A DNA stretch of 6,447 bases from positions 1-6,447 of the forward strand of contig CAYFSI010000031.1 in NCBI GenBank assembly GCA_964345825.1. Direction: 5' to 3'. A program made the position numbers and the translations under genes. This DNA is from JAAYDH01 sp964345825 (lineage in GTDB: Bacteria > Bacillota_I > Bacilli_A > RFN20 > CAG-826). Below the pieces are notes generated by a model. That model searched no databases, was not told where the DNA came from, and saw only the letters and a list, made by a program, of their open reading frames with translations. Below, piece after piece: positions 1 through 5,673 of the stretch. Within the stretch, counting starts at the first letter, position 1; every line of letters starts with the position of its first letter.

Positions 1-22
1 TTATATATCTCTTTTTTATTTG

Positions 23-52
23 TTGACATCATCAATGAAAAGATGTTAATAT
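23..52 (+). promoter_or_regulatory. Promoter of the infC-rpmI-rplT operon
   Basis: A perfect -35 TTGACA lies at 23-28 and a -10 TAATAT (4 of 6 consensus bases) at 47-52, with an 18-bp spacer. A TG at 44-45 gives an extended -10 element (TGTTAATAT), which makes up for the weaker hexamer. The transcript would start near 58-61, leaving a leader of about 110 nt before the terminator U-tract. This fits a housekeeping sigma-A promoter; the start site is inferred from spacing only. Confidence 0.75.
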
Positions 53-59
53 TCTAATG

Positions 60-172
60 CAAAAAATAGTAGAAAGCAGAGGCACCTCTCGCCAGATTGA
101 TTCAAGATCGATTGGCTAACGCTACATTCTAAGTTTTAGAAATGTTACGGGTGCATTATGCTCCCGTTTTTT
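60..172 (+). ncRNA. L20-type ribosomal protein leader (infC operon attenuator)
   Basis: This structured 5' UTR precedes infC-rpmI-rplT, where Bacillota usually carry the L20 leader through which L20 represses its own operon, in Bacillus by promoting premature termination. Four helices can be read: a hairpin at 76-92 (AGAG/CTCT core, loop GCAC); a hairpin at 91-116 (GCCA plus ATTGAT paired with ATCGAT plus TGGC, one bulged G, loop TCAAG); a hairpin at 124-145 (ACATTCTAA against TTAG-A-AATGT); and the terminator at 147-172. GCACC at 82-86 is complementary to GGTGC at 150-154 in the terminator, so an antiterminator is possible. Assignment to the L20 family rests on position and general architecture; I could not run a covariance model. 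Confidence 0.82.
147..172 (+). terminator. Intrinsic terminator/attenuator in the infC leader
   Basis: The arms ACGGGTGC (147-154) and GCTCCCGT (160-167) form an 8-position stem with one T:T mismatch and a 5-nt loop, followed by a run of T to 172. It sits just before the infC ribosome binding site, so it would act as a regulated attenuator rather than the end of an upstream gene. Confidence 0.85.
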
Positions 173-179
173 GATAGAA

Positions 180-190
180 AAGGAGATGAT
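180..190 (+). promoter_or_regulatory. Extended Shine-Dalgarno of infC that engulfs two ATG codons
   Basis: AAGGAGATGAT matches 10 of 11 bases of the extended Shine-Dalgarno complement (AAGGAGGTGAT). The in-frame ATG codons at 186 and 189 lie inside or only 3 nt beyond this site, too close to its core to be good starts. The ATC at 195 lies 9 nt after GGAG, a normal distance. This is the main reason for choosing a non-AUG start for infC. Confidence 0.65.
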
Positions 191-194
191 GTTT

Positions 195-749
195 ATCTTA
201 CCAGCTAAAAAATTTTACGGCCAGCAAAGGCCAAACAATCAATCCAAGGACTTAATTAACGAGTATATTCGTTTCCCACAAGTCTTATTAATTGGACCTC
301 AAGGAGAGCAATTTGGTGTGATGTCCTCTCGAGAAGCACAACTAAAAGCTAATGAATTTGAATTAGATCTTCTATGTGTCGCTCCTCAAGCTCAACCACC
401 AGTATGCAAAATTATCAACTATAGTAAATGGAGATTTGAACAGCAGAAAAAAGCTAAAGAAGCTCGCAAAAATCAACACATAGTTGAAACCAAAGAAGTT
501 CAATTAACACCTCAAATCGGTGTCCATGACATGGAGACTAAGGTTCGCGCCGCAATTAAATTCCTCGATGAAGGAAACAAAGTTAAAGTCGGTGTGCGAT
601 TCAGAGGTCGCCAGATGGCTCATATCGAGGTTGGACAAGCTGCCTTAGATAAATTCATCGAATTAGTCAGCGAATACGCTGTCATAGAAAAACCAGCCGC
701 TATGGAAGGTCGATGGCTCATCGCCATTCTCGCGGCAAAGAAAAAATAG
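195..749 (+). CDS. infC: Translation initiation factor IF-3
   Basis: IF-3 binds the 30S subunit, keeps it apart from 50S and checks start codon and initiator tRNA pairing. From 195 the product is 184 residues, close to the usual 170-180. The N-terminal domain begins at INEYIR (21-26) and includes GPQGEQFGV (34-42), APQAQPPVCKI (63-73) and the linker YSKWRFEQQKKAKEARKN (76-93). The C-terminal domain holds KEVQLTP (100-106), HDMETK (111-116) and the FRGRQMAH block (136-143). About 20 residues precede the conserved core. The proposed start is ATC, because the Shine-Dalgarno at 180-190 swallows ATG 186 and 189; infC is known for autoregulatory non-AUG starts (AUU in E. coli and in bacilli). Annotation tools may choose 171 (TTG), 186 or 189. 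The stop TAG forms part of the rpmI ribosome binding site. Product certain; start moderately sure. Confidence 0.95.
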   Translation: MLPAKKFYGQQRPNNQSKDLINEYIRFPQVLLIGPQGEQFGVMSSREAQLKANEFELDLLCVAPQAQPPVCKIINYSKWRFEQQKKAKEARKNQHIVETKEVQLTPQIGVHDMETKVRAAIKFLDEGNKVKVGVRFRGRQMAHIEVGQAALDKFIELVSEYAVIEKPAAMEGRWLIAILAAKKK

Positions 750-761
750 GAGAAAACCATT

Positions 762-956
762 ATGCCAAAAATGAAGAGTAAAAGAGGTCTCATGAAGAGA
801 ATCAAAATAACCGGCACTGGTAAGATTATCAGAGGCCAGGCTTATCGCTCACACTTAGCGCCACACAAAACAACCAAACAAAAGAGACATTTAATGAAAT
901 CAACTCAAGTTCACAAGACTGACTACAAGAGAATTAAATTTCTCATCATTAAATAA
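762..956 (+). CDS. rpmI: 50S ribosomal protein L35
   Basis: L35 is a small basic protein of the large subunit. The 64-residue product has the family length and pattern: MPKMKSKRG at the N terminus, then KRIKITGTGKI (12-22), SHLAPHKTTKQKR (30-42) and the C-terminal KRIK block (56-59). The TAGGAG at 747-752, which includes the infC stop codon, is its ribosome binding site, 9 nt before the ATG. Only 12 nt separate it from infC and 14 nt from rplT, so it sits in the middle of a three-gene operon and translation is likely coupled. Confidence 0.97.
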   Translation: MPKMKSKRGLMKRIKITGTGKIIRGQAYRSHLAPHKTTKQKRHLMKSTQVHKTDYKRIKFLIIK

Positions 957-970
957 GGAGGTAACCGAAA

Positions 971-1327
971 ATGGCAAGAGTAAAGAATAGTGTTGCTACA
1001 CGCGCACGCCGTAAAAGAGTATTAAAAAGAGCTTCTGGTTACTTCGGAAGTAAACACATTTTATTTAAAACCGCTAAAGAACAAGTCATGCACAGTTTAC
1101 GCTATGCATACATTTCTCGTCGCTTAATTAAAAGAGACTACAGAAAGTTATGGATCAGACGTATCAATGCTGCTTGCAGAATGAACGACATTTCTTATAG
1201 CAAATTCATGTTCGGCTTAAAAGCGGCCAATATTAATGTCAACCGCAAAATGCTCGCCGAATTAGCAATCCATGATGCCCAAGCTTTCGCTGACTTAGTC
1301 AAAGAAGCCAAAAAGCACATCAAATAA
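971..1327 (+). CDS. rplT: 50S ribosomal protein L20
   Basis: L20 binds 23S rRNA early in 50S assembly and, in Bacillus, represses its own operon by binding the infC leader. The 118-residue product has the normal length and the family's blocks: the basic RNA-binding tail MARVKNSVATRARRKRVLK (1-19), GYFGSKHILFK (23-33), KLWIRRINAACRMNDISYS (59-77) and VNRKMLAELA (90-99). Its Shine-Dalgarno AAGGAGGT (955-962) is near perfect, overlaps the rpmI stop codon and is 8 nt from the ATG. It is the last gene of the operon, with a terminator starting 15 nt after the stop. The leader at 60-172 is the probable site of its feedback. Confidence 0.98.
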   Translation: MARVKNSVATRARRKRVLKRASGYFGSKHILFKTAKEQVMHSLRYAYISRRLIKRDYRKLWIRRINAACRMNDISYSKFMFGLKAANINVNRKMLAELAIHDAQAFADLVKEAKKHIK

Positions 1328-1342
1328 GTAATTCTTAATTTG

Positions 1343-1372
1343 AAAAAGACTCCGATAAAAGGAGTCTTTTTT
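1343..1372. terminator. Bidirectional intrinsic terminator between rplT and thiI
   Basis: GACTCC (1348-1353) and GGAGTC (1361-1366) form a perfect 6-bp stem with a 7-nt loop. Five A (1343-1347) flank it on the left and six T (1367-1372) on the right, so each strand reads a stem followed by a U-tract. It can end the + strand rplT operon and the - strand ezrA-nifZ-thiI operon, whose last stop codon is only 1 nt from the element. Confidence 0.9.
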
Positions 1373-1373
1373 G

Positions 1374-2564
1374 TTATAGAATACCTTCGGTTTTTTCGTC
1401 ATCGAAAGATAGTATTTTGGTCTCGATATTTTGAATGGCTTCCCTAATTAAGTTCTCATAATCAAATTTAGCTTCGAAGGTTAAAACTTGATCGAGCCGA
1501 GGAGAAGTCTTAGGGGCTTTCGGAGTGAAGATGGTGCAGCAGTCTTCATAGGGACGAATCGATATTTCGTAAGTTCCAATTTTACGAGAAATTTCAATAA
1601 TTTCGGTTTTGTCCATCGTTGCACAAGGACGAAGTATTGGCATATTGGTAACTTCATTGATGACGTGCATTGATTGGAGGGTTTGGCTAGCCACTTGACC
1701 AATGGATTCACCGCTCGAAATAACGGGGCATTTTCTTCTTTTCGCTAAGCGTTCCGCCAAACGGAACATCATTCTTCGCATTACGGTGATGCAATAGCTT
1801 TCATCGGCGTTATCGTAGATGGCTTCTTGGATCTTGGTGAAGGGAACGATGTGAAGGCGGATACGAGATTGATATTTATTTAATGTGTGGAGCAAATCTT
1901 CCAGTTTATATATGACTCCGGCTTGAGTATAGGGAGGAGAAGCAAAGTGAATGCATTCAATCATTACCCCTCGTTTCATCATCAAGAAGGCAGCAACCGG
2001 AGAATCAATTCCGCCAGAAAGCATATGCATGCTTTTGCCACCAACTCCAAGAGGATATCCCCCCGCACCTAGGAAGGTGTGACAAAAAATATAGGTCGCT
2101 TCCTCTCTCACTTCAATGGATAACATAATGTCTGGTTCATGGACATTAACTTTAAGATTAACATTTCGAAGGATATGACCAGCAATTTCGCGCGTGATTT
2201 GTTCAGACACTAATGGATATTTTTTATCGCTTCTTTTGCATTTTATTTTAAAAGTTTGTCCCTTTTCCTCTTTAATTAAGTTGAGGGCGGCTTGTTTCAT
2301 TTCTTCCATATCTCGAGAACATTTATAAACAAGCGAAAGAGAATGAATTCCGCTGATGTCTTGAAGTCTCAAAATAACAGGCTGATAATCAGTTCCGTTG
2401 AGAGCGACATAGATGTGGTCATAGCGGGTTTCAATTTTTAATAATGAGAAATCTTTTAAAGCGAAGCGGATATTAACCGCTAATGTTTTAATAAAGTCTT
2501 TTTTGTTTTTGCCTTTGGTCGATAACTCGCCAAAGCGGACCATGATATGATCGTAAGTAATCAT
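1374..2564 (-). CDS. thiI: tRNA 4-thiouridine synthase ThiI
   Basis: ThiI adenylates U8 of tRNA and replaces its oxygen with sulfur to make s4U, a near-UV sensor. The 396-residue product has an N-terminal ferredoxin-like part (MVRFGELSTKGKN, 8-20), a THUMP RNA-binding domain at about 60-165, and a PP-loop ATP pyrophosphatase domain with SGGIDSP at 183-189 and GESIGQVASQT at 285-295. PYEDCC (338-343) matches the motif that contains the catalytic cysteine of the synthase domain (Cys344 in E. coli). It ends without a rhodanese domain, as in Bacillus ThiI, so sulfur must be handed over directly by a desulfurase, and the gene just upstream encodes one. Its ATG overlaps the nifZ stop (ATGA, 4 nt), and AAAGGA (2578-2573) lies 8 nt before the start. 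It is the last gene of the operon. A role in thiazole synthesis is less likely without the rhodanese domain. Confidence 0.95.
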   Translation of the reverse strand: MITYDHIMVRFGELSTKGKNKKDFIKTLAVNIRFALKDFSLLKIETRYDHIYVALNGTDYQPVILRLQDISGIHSLSLVYKCSRDMEEMKQAALNLIKEEKGQTFKIKCKRSDKKYPLVSEQITREIAGHILRNVNLKVNVHEPDIMLSIEVREEATYIFCHTFLGAGGYPLGVGGKSMHMLSGGIDSPVAAFLMMKRGVMIECIHFASPPYTQAGVIYKLEDLLHTLNKYQSRIRLHIVPFTKIQEAIYDNADESYCITVMRRMMFRLAERLAKRRKCPVISSGESIGQVASQTLQSMHVINEVTNMPILRPCATMDKTEIIEISRKIGTYEISIRPYEDCCTIFTPKAPKTSPRLDQVLTFEAKFDYENLIREAIQNIETKILSFDDEKTEGIL

Positions 2565-3706
2565 CTTTTTATTCCTTTCACCACTTCATCTAAAGAAGAT
2601 AAGAAAAGAGAAATGTCACTTTCTGAATTTGATGTATCTAAAGAAACACGAAGTGTATTTGAGTATATTTGTTCGGATTTACCCATAGCTTTTACAACAT
2701 AACTATAGGCTTCTTTTCTTGCATGACAGGCTGAGGTTGAAGAAATCATTATTCCTCGATTGGAGAGAGCTTCCACCACCACGCTGGCTTTACGATTTTT
2801 TAAGGAAAAATTAATAATGAATGGGCTAGCGTCATTTGGAGAATTAATTTCATATATTTCAGTATTCTCTAATAAGTAAGAACGAATTAGTTGATTTAGT
2901 GGCTTAATATGTTCAATTTTAGAAGGAATGTCAGTGAGAGCTAAGCGGATGGCTTTGCTTAAAGAAACCCCCATCGCCACATCGTTGCTTCCGGAACGAA
3001 AGCCACCTTCTTGACCGCCTCCGGCCAACAAAGGAAGGAGATCAATTTTCTTTCTTTTCAATAAGACCCCACAACTATTTAAAGCGTTAATTTTATGACC
3101 TGCGACAGTAATGAGATCAATCTTTGAATAATCAATAGGAAGCTTTCCGACTGCTTGAACGGCATCGACATGAAAGATAATTTTTGGATGTTTGGCTAAT
3201 AAGGCGGCAATCTCACCGATGGGATTAACCGCTCCGGTTTCGTTATTGACCGCCATTAACGAGACAAGAGTTGTGTCGTTTGTAATAGCCTTTTTCAAAT
3301 CTTCAATATCAACAATTCCATCTCCATTAACGGGTAAATAAGTGACAGTAAATTGAAATTTTGATTCTAATTGGCGAAAGACTTCCAAAACGGAAGGATG
3401 TTCCGCGACGGAAGTGATGATATGCCGTCCGCGGTTGGCATATTGAAAGGCTGCTCCTTTGATGGCTAGATTGTTAGCTTCAGTCGCTCCACTAGTAAAA
3501 ATAACTTCGTGATTGGATAAATGAAAACAATCTAATATTTGTTGCCTAGCCATATCCAAAAGATGAGAGGCTTTTTGCCCCTCAAAATGAATACTGCTGG
3601 GATTGGCAATAAATTGTTCACTAACTTTTTGATAGGTTTGAAGAATCTCCGGATTCACCAAAGTGTTGGCAGCATTATCAAGATAGATAATTTTACTTTC
3701 TGGCAT
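2561..3706 (-). CDS. nifZ: Cysteine desulfurase, NifS/IscS family (NifZ-like ThiI partner)
   Basis: This PLP enzyme takes sulfur from L-cysteine as a protein-bound persulfide. In Bacillus the desulfurase beside thiI (NifZ) serves s4U synthesis, and the same pairing here supports that role. Visible in the 381 residues are YLDNAAN (8-14), TSGATEANNLAIKG (71-84), the PLP-stacking histidine in AEHP (101-104), NNETGAVNPIG (154-164), HVDAVQAVGK (179-188), the PLP lysine K205 in GHK, GGGQEGGFRSGS (229-240), and the sulfur-carrying C327 in SSTSACHARK. The start at 3706 is chosen because GGAGG (3720-3716) lies 9 nt upstream and homology begins at IIYLDNAAN; longer frames add unrelated residues. The first 14 nt overlap the end of the ezrA 3' frame. 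Odd: the loop after the PLP lysine reads INALNSCG instead of the usual YGPKGIG-like sequence. Confidence 0.93.
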   Translation of the reverse strand: MPESKIIYLDNAANTLVNPEILQTYQKVSEQFIANPSSIHFEGQKASHLLDMARQQILDCFHLSNHEVIFTSGATEANNLAIKGAAFQYANRGRHIITSVAEHPSVLEVFRQLESKFQFTVTYLPVNGDGIVDIEDLKKAITNDTTLVSLMAVNNETGAVNPIGEIAALLAKHPKIIFHVDAVQAVGKLPIDYSKIDLITVAGHKINALNSCGVLLKRKKIDLLPLLAGGGQEGGFRSGSNDVAMGVSLSKAIRLALTDIPSKIEHIKPLNQLIRSYLLENTEIYEINSPNDASPFIINFSLKNRKASVVVEALSNRGIMISSTSACHARKEAYSYVVKAMGKSEQIYSNTLRVSLDTSNSESDISLFLSSLDEVVKGIKR

Positions 3707-4358
3707 CTGCTTCTTCCTCCACGTGCATGCGACGATAAATTGCGCTTGCGTCATGGTAGACTTTTAAGAATTCACCATCATAGAATGACTTCTCTAAAAC
3801 ATTGAGTTGTTGGTGAACATCCTTTTGATGATGTCGATCGCGATTGGCATATACAATAGCGGATTCGGCTAGTTGAGCTTCGCGACACTTGTTTTCCGCA
3901 TCATCAAAGAAAGCATTGGCGACGTTCTTTAAGGAATTAGCTTTATCATTTATCATTGCCACGTCAATTGGCTGGACTTTTAAGGCAATATCGATTTCAT
4001 TTAACAGGTTGGAGCAGCTGTCAATTTGGTCTGTGGATTGATTGGTAAAGTCAGGTATATCGAGATTGCGTAATAAACTGTCGACCTGTTTGCAGTGATA
4101 GTAATAGGCAAAAACCATAGTGTAAGCTTCTTCACTAGATTCTTTTAAAGAGTCGAGGTAGGCCTTGAAATCGAGCACTTGGCTATTGGCGGTGCTGTAG
4201 TCTTCATTCAGTTCATCAAGTTTTTTCTTTAGAACGCTAAAGGGTTGTTTGGTGGAAGAATGGATAAAATTGTCTAAATTGCGCTTGGAAGCGCCGAGCT
4301 TGTTCATGTCCTCTTTGAGAGTATCAATTTTTTCTTTTTGTTCAGGAGACATAAACAC
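3693..4358 (-). CDS. ezrA: EzrA C-terminal part (separate frame, split ezrA)
   Basis: This encodes the last third or so of an EzrA-type septation ring regulator: 221 residues, nearly all helical and rich in charged residues, without a membrane segment. RNLDIPDF (97-104) corresponds to the Bacillus EzrA region around NLPGLPE, and LAESAIVYANRDR (163-175) to the conserved C-terminal patch (the QNR patch) needed for function. Together with the upstream frame (361 residues) the total is near 577, matching the usual 560-570 for an intact EzrA. The frame is +1 relative to the 5' part, with a TAA at 4364-4362 just before it. A GTG at 4358 follows GAGG (4368-4365) by 6 nt, so independent, coupled initiation is possible; ATG 4352 is an alternative 12 nt away. 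It could be a true second cistron, a frameshifted continuation, or the result of a mutation or sequencing error. Confidence 0.8.
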   Translation of the reverse strand: MFMSPEQKEKIDTLKEDMNKLGASKRNLDNFIHSSTKQPFSVLKKKLDELNEDYSTANSQVLDFKAYLDSLKESSEEAYTMVFAYYYHCKQVDSLLRNLDIPDFTNQSTDQIDSCSNLLNEIDIALKVQPIDVAMINDKANSLKNVANAFFDDAENKCREAQLAESAIVYANRDRHHQKDVHQQLNVLEKSFYDGEFLKVYHDASAIYRRMHVEEEADARK

Positions 4359-5427
4359 TATTTACCTCAGGTAAGAGGGAACAAATTTTTAAGAATATTT
4401 TTTCTAAATCAATGACTTTAGCATAGAGAGTATCACATGATTTGGTGAAATCATCTTTGTCTTGAGCTTCTTCAACTAAAAGGTTATGAGTCTCTTCAAT
4501 TTCTTGCTGAATTTTGTCTAAAGATTCCATTACACCCACAGTTTGCAAAGCAATTAATTTTCGGCGATTTGAATCAAGAGTCATATTCCAAATATCAACG
4601 CGATGTTTATAAGAAAGGTTGAATAGAGGAATGCCTGAACTTTCGAAATCGTTATATTCTTTGGTTAGAGCGGCTATTTTATCTGGAATAACTGATTGAG
4701 TTAGAATGCATAAATTTGGTAATTGGCTTAAAGCAGAGTCAAGAGCTTTGATGACTTTTCCAATCACTGGAATGAGAGCATTAGCCTCTTCGTATTCTGC
4801 GCTTTCAATATGGTTTTCAAAGTCTGAGAAAGAAGTATCGAGTTTATCAAAAACGCGCGTAAAAGAAGAGGTAACAATCTCTAAATCATTGGAATTGGCA
4901 TAGAAAATTTGTTTCACGCGACGATAATCTTCTTTGAGACGTAAGACAAGATGCCGAGCTTCTTCTTCGGGTTTAATGACATCGAATAGGTCTTTGTCTA
5001 ATTGATTAACTTTTTGTTCAAAGGAAGCAATGGCTTTTTTTGTATCGCTGATAACGTTTTTGATATTTTGAAATTGGTTGTTGGCCACTAAGGCTTTGAC
5101 CTGTTTTATCATCGACTCAGCAAATTTATCTTCACCTTCAAATACTTCTTTGAATTTTTTAGAAAATTCATTGTATTTTTCAACGTAAAGTAGATTGGTA
5201 CGGGAAATAATTTCCAAACGATGAATGTATTGGGAATCCTGACCGATTAGTAAGGCATCAAGATAAGAGTATTTTCTTTCTAGTTCCTTCACTTGGCGGC
5301 GAATGGTATTTCGCGAAAGGACAAAATGGTACAAAAGGTAGAGACCAAGACCAAGTAAAATCGCGGCGCCAATACAAATAAGAATGATTCCGATTTCATT
5401 GAGCTTTACTAAAACAATATTTGCCAT
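4342..5427 (-). CDS. ezrA: EzrA N-terminal part: membrane-anchored septation ring regulator
   Basis: EzrA is an inner-membrane protein with one N-terminal transmembrane helix and a cytoplasmic arc of spectrin-like helical repeats; it binds FtsZ and limits and organises Z-ring assembly. This 361-residue frame has a short N terminus, one membrane helix at about 12-36 (GIILICIGAAILLGLGLYLL within it) and then long amphipathic helices with no globular motif. AAAGGAG (5440-5434) lies 6 nt before the ATG, a strong ribosome binding site. The frame stops at TGA 4344-4342, well short of the family's length, and the missing part continues in the overlapping frame at 4358-3693. The gene order ezrA-nifZ-thiI is that of Bacillus, which backs the name where sequence identity is low. 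Whether the two parts make one protein is open. Confidence 0.85.
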   Translation of the reverse strand: MANIVLVKLNEIGIILICIGAAILLGLGLYLLYHFVLSRNTIRRQVKELERKYSYLDALLIGQDSQYIHRLEIISRTNLLYVEKYNEFSKKFKEVFEGEDKFAESMIKQVKALVANNQFQNIKNVISDTKKAIASFEQKVNQLDKDLFDVIKPEEEARHLVLRLKEDYRRVKQIFYANSNDLEIVTSSFTRVFDKLDTSFSDFENHIESAEYEEANALIPVIGKVIKALDSALSQLPNLCILTQSVIPDKIAALTKEYNDFESSGIPLFNLSYKHRVDIWNMTLDSNRRKLIALQTVGVMESLDKIQQEIEETHNLLVEEAQDKDDFTKSCDTLYAKVIDLEKIFLKICSLLPEVNSVYVS

Positions 5428-5488
5428 ATATATCTCCTTTCGTCCATGATTTGTACATTAAAAATGTAAGAAATGATATATCAAAACT

Positions 5489-5517
5489 ATTTTATCTTTT
5501 TTTCGTTTCAATATGAA
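5489..5517 (-). promoter_or_regulatory. Candidate promoter of the ezrA-nifZ-thiI operon
   Basis: On the - strand, TTCATA (5517-5512; 4 of 6 match to TTGACA) and TAAAAT (5494-5489; 5 of 6 match to TATAAT) are 17 bp apart, about 60 bp before the ezrA start. AT-rich DNA gives many such matches and the -35 is weak, so this is only the best candidate I see. Confidence 0.35.
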
Positions 5518-5519
5518 AC
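5505..5519. repeat. Perfect inverted repeat at the candidate ezrA promoter
   Basis: GTTTCA and TGAAAC flank a 3-nt ATA centre, giving a 15-bp dyad that covers the -35 of the candidate ezrA promoter. It could be an operator or a small hairpin. On the + strand it is followed by TCTTTTT and so looks terminator-like, but no + strand gene ends here. No function can be assigned. Confidence 0.4.
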
Positions 5520-5639
5520 TCTTTTTCCATAAATATCTTTATTCTTTTAATAGATTAAAGTGGGTATACCACTGTCCCAATGCTTCTATCCTTTGGATAG
5601 GCCATAATGTTTGTACTTTTTTTCTCAGAAATATAATCG
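5520..5639. other. Middle of the ezrA-rpsD intergenic region: small hairpins, no gene seen
   Basis: I see no convincing coding sequence here. The stretch holds AGTGG/CCACT (5559-5563 with 5569-5573), which competes with TGGG/CCCA (5561-5564 with 5576-5579), and a perfect hairpin CTATCC-TTT-GGATAG (5586-5600). A run of seven T begins 17 nt after the second hairpin, too far for a standard terminator. The stretch could be unannotated RNA, a protein-binding site or decayed DNA. Confidence 0.4.
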
Positions 5640-5668
5640 TTGACTGATTGAAGATAATTCTATATATT
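5640..5668 (+). promoter_or_regulatory. Promoter of rpsD
   Basis: TTGACT (5640-5645; 5 of 6) and TATATT (5663-5668; 5 of 6) are separated by exactly 17 bp. The transcript would start near 5674-5676, leaving about 150 nt of leader before rpsD and placing a CTGCAT/ATGCAG hairpin at its extreme 5' end. This is a strong housekeeping-type promoter, as expected for a ribosomal protein gene. Confidence 0.75.
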
Positions 5669-5673
5669 ATTAA

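Noticed and set aside
171..194. infC start at TTG 171 or ATG 186/189
   Set aside because: TTG 171 lies in the terminator U-tract with no ribosome binding site before it; ATG 186 touches and ATG 189 is only 3 nt from the Shine-Dalgarno core. ATC 195 has normal spacing. ATG 189 remains the fallback.
620..817. 65-residue hydrophobic frame on the - strand across the infC-rpmI junction
   Set aside because: It is antisense to two certain genes; the apparent hydrophobicity is the mirror of lysine-rich codons.
3707..3754. Longer nifZ start at 3754
   Set aside because: The extra 16 residues do not resemble the family and lie inside the ezrA 3' frame, while ATG 3706 has GGAGG at 9 nt and precedes the conserved YLDNAAN.
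4342..4344. UGA as tryptophan (mycoplasma code) to explain the split ezrA
   Set aside because: Reading through gives a frame that does not resume EzrA and soon meets more UGA codons; the nifZ TGA overlapping the thiI ATG also behaves as a stop, and conserved Trp codons are TGG.
5586..5621. CTATCC/GGATAG hairpin plus T-run as a + strand terminator
   Set aside because: The T-run starts 17 nt after the stem and no + strand gene lies upstream between the divergent genes.
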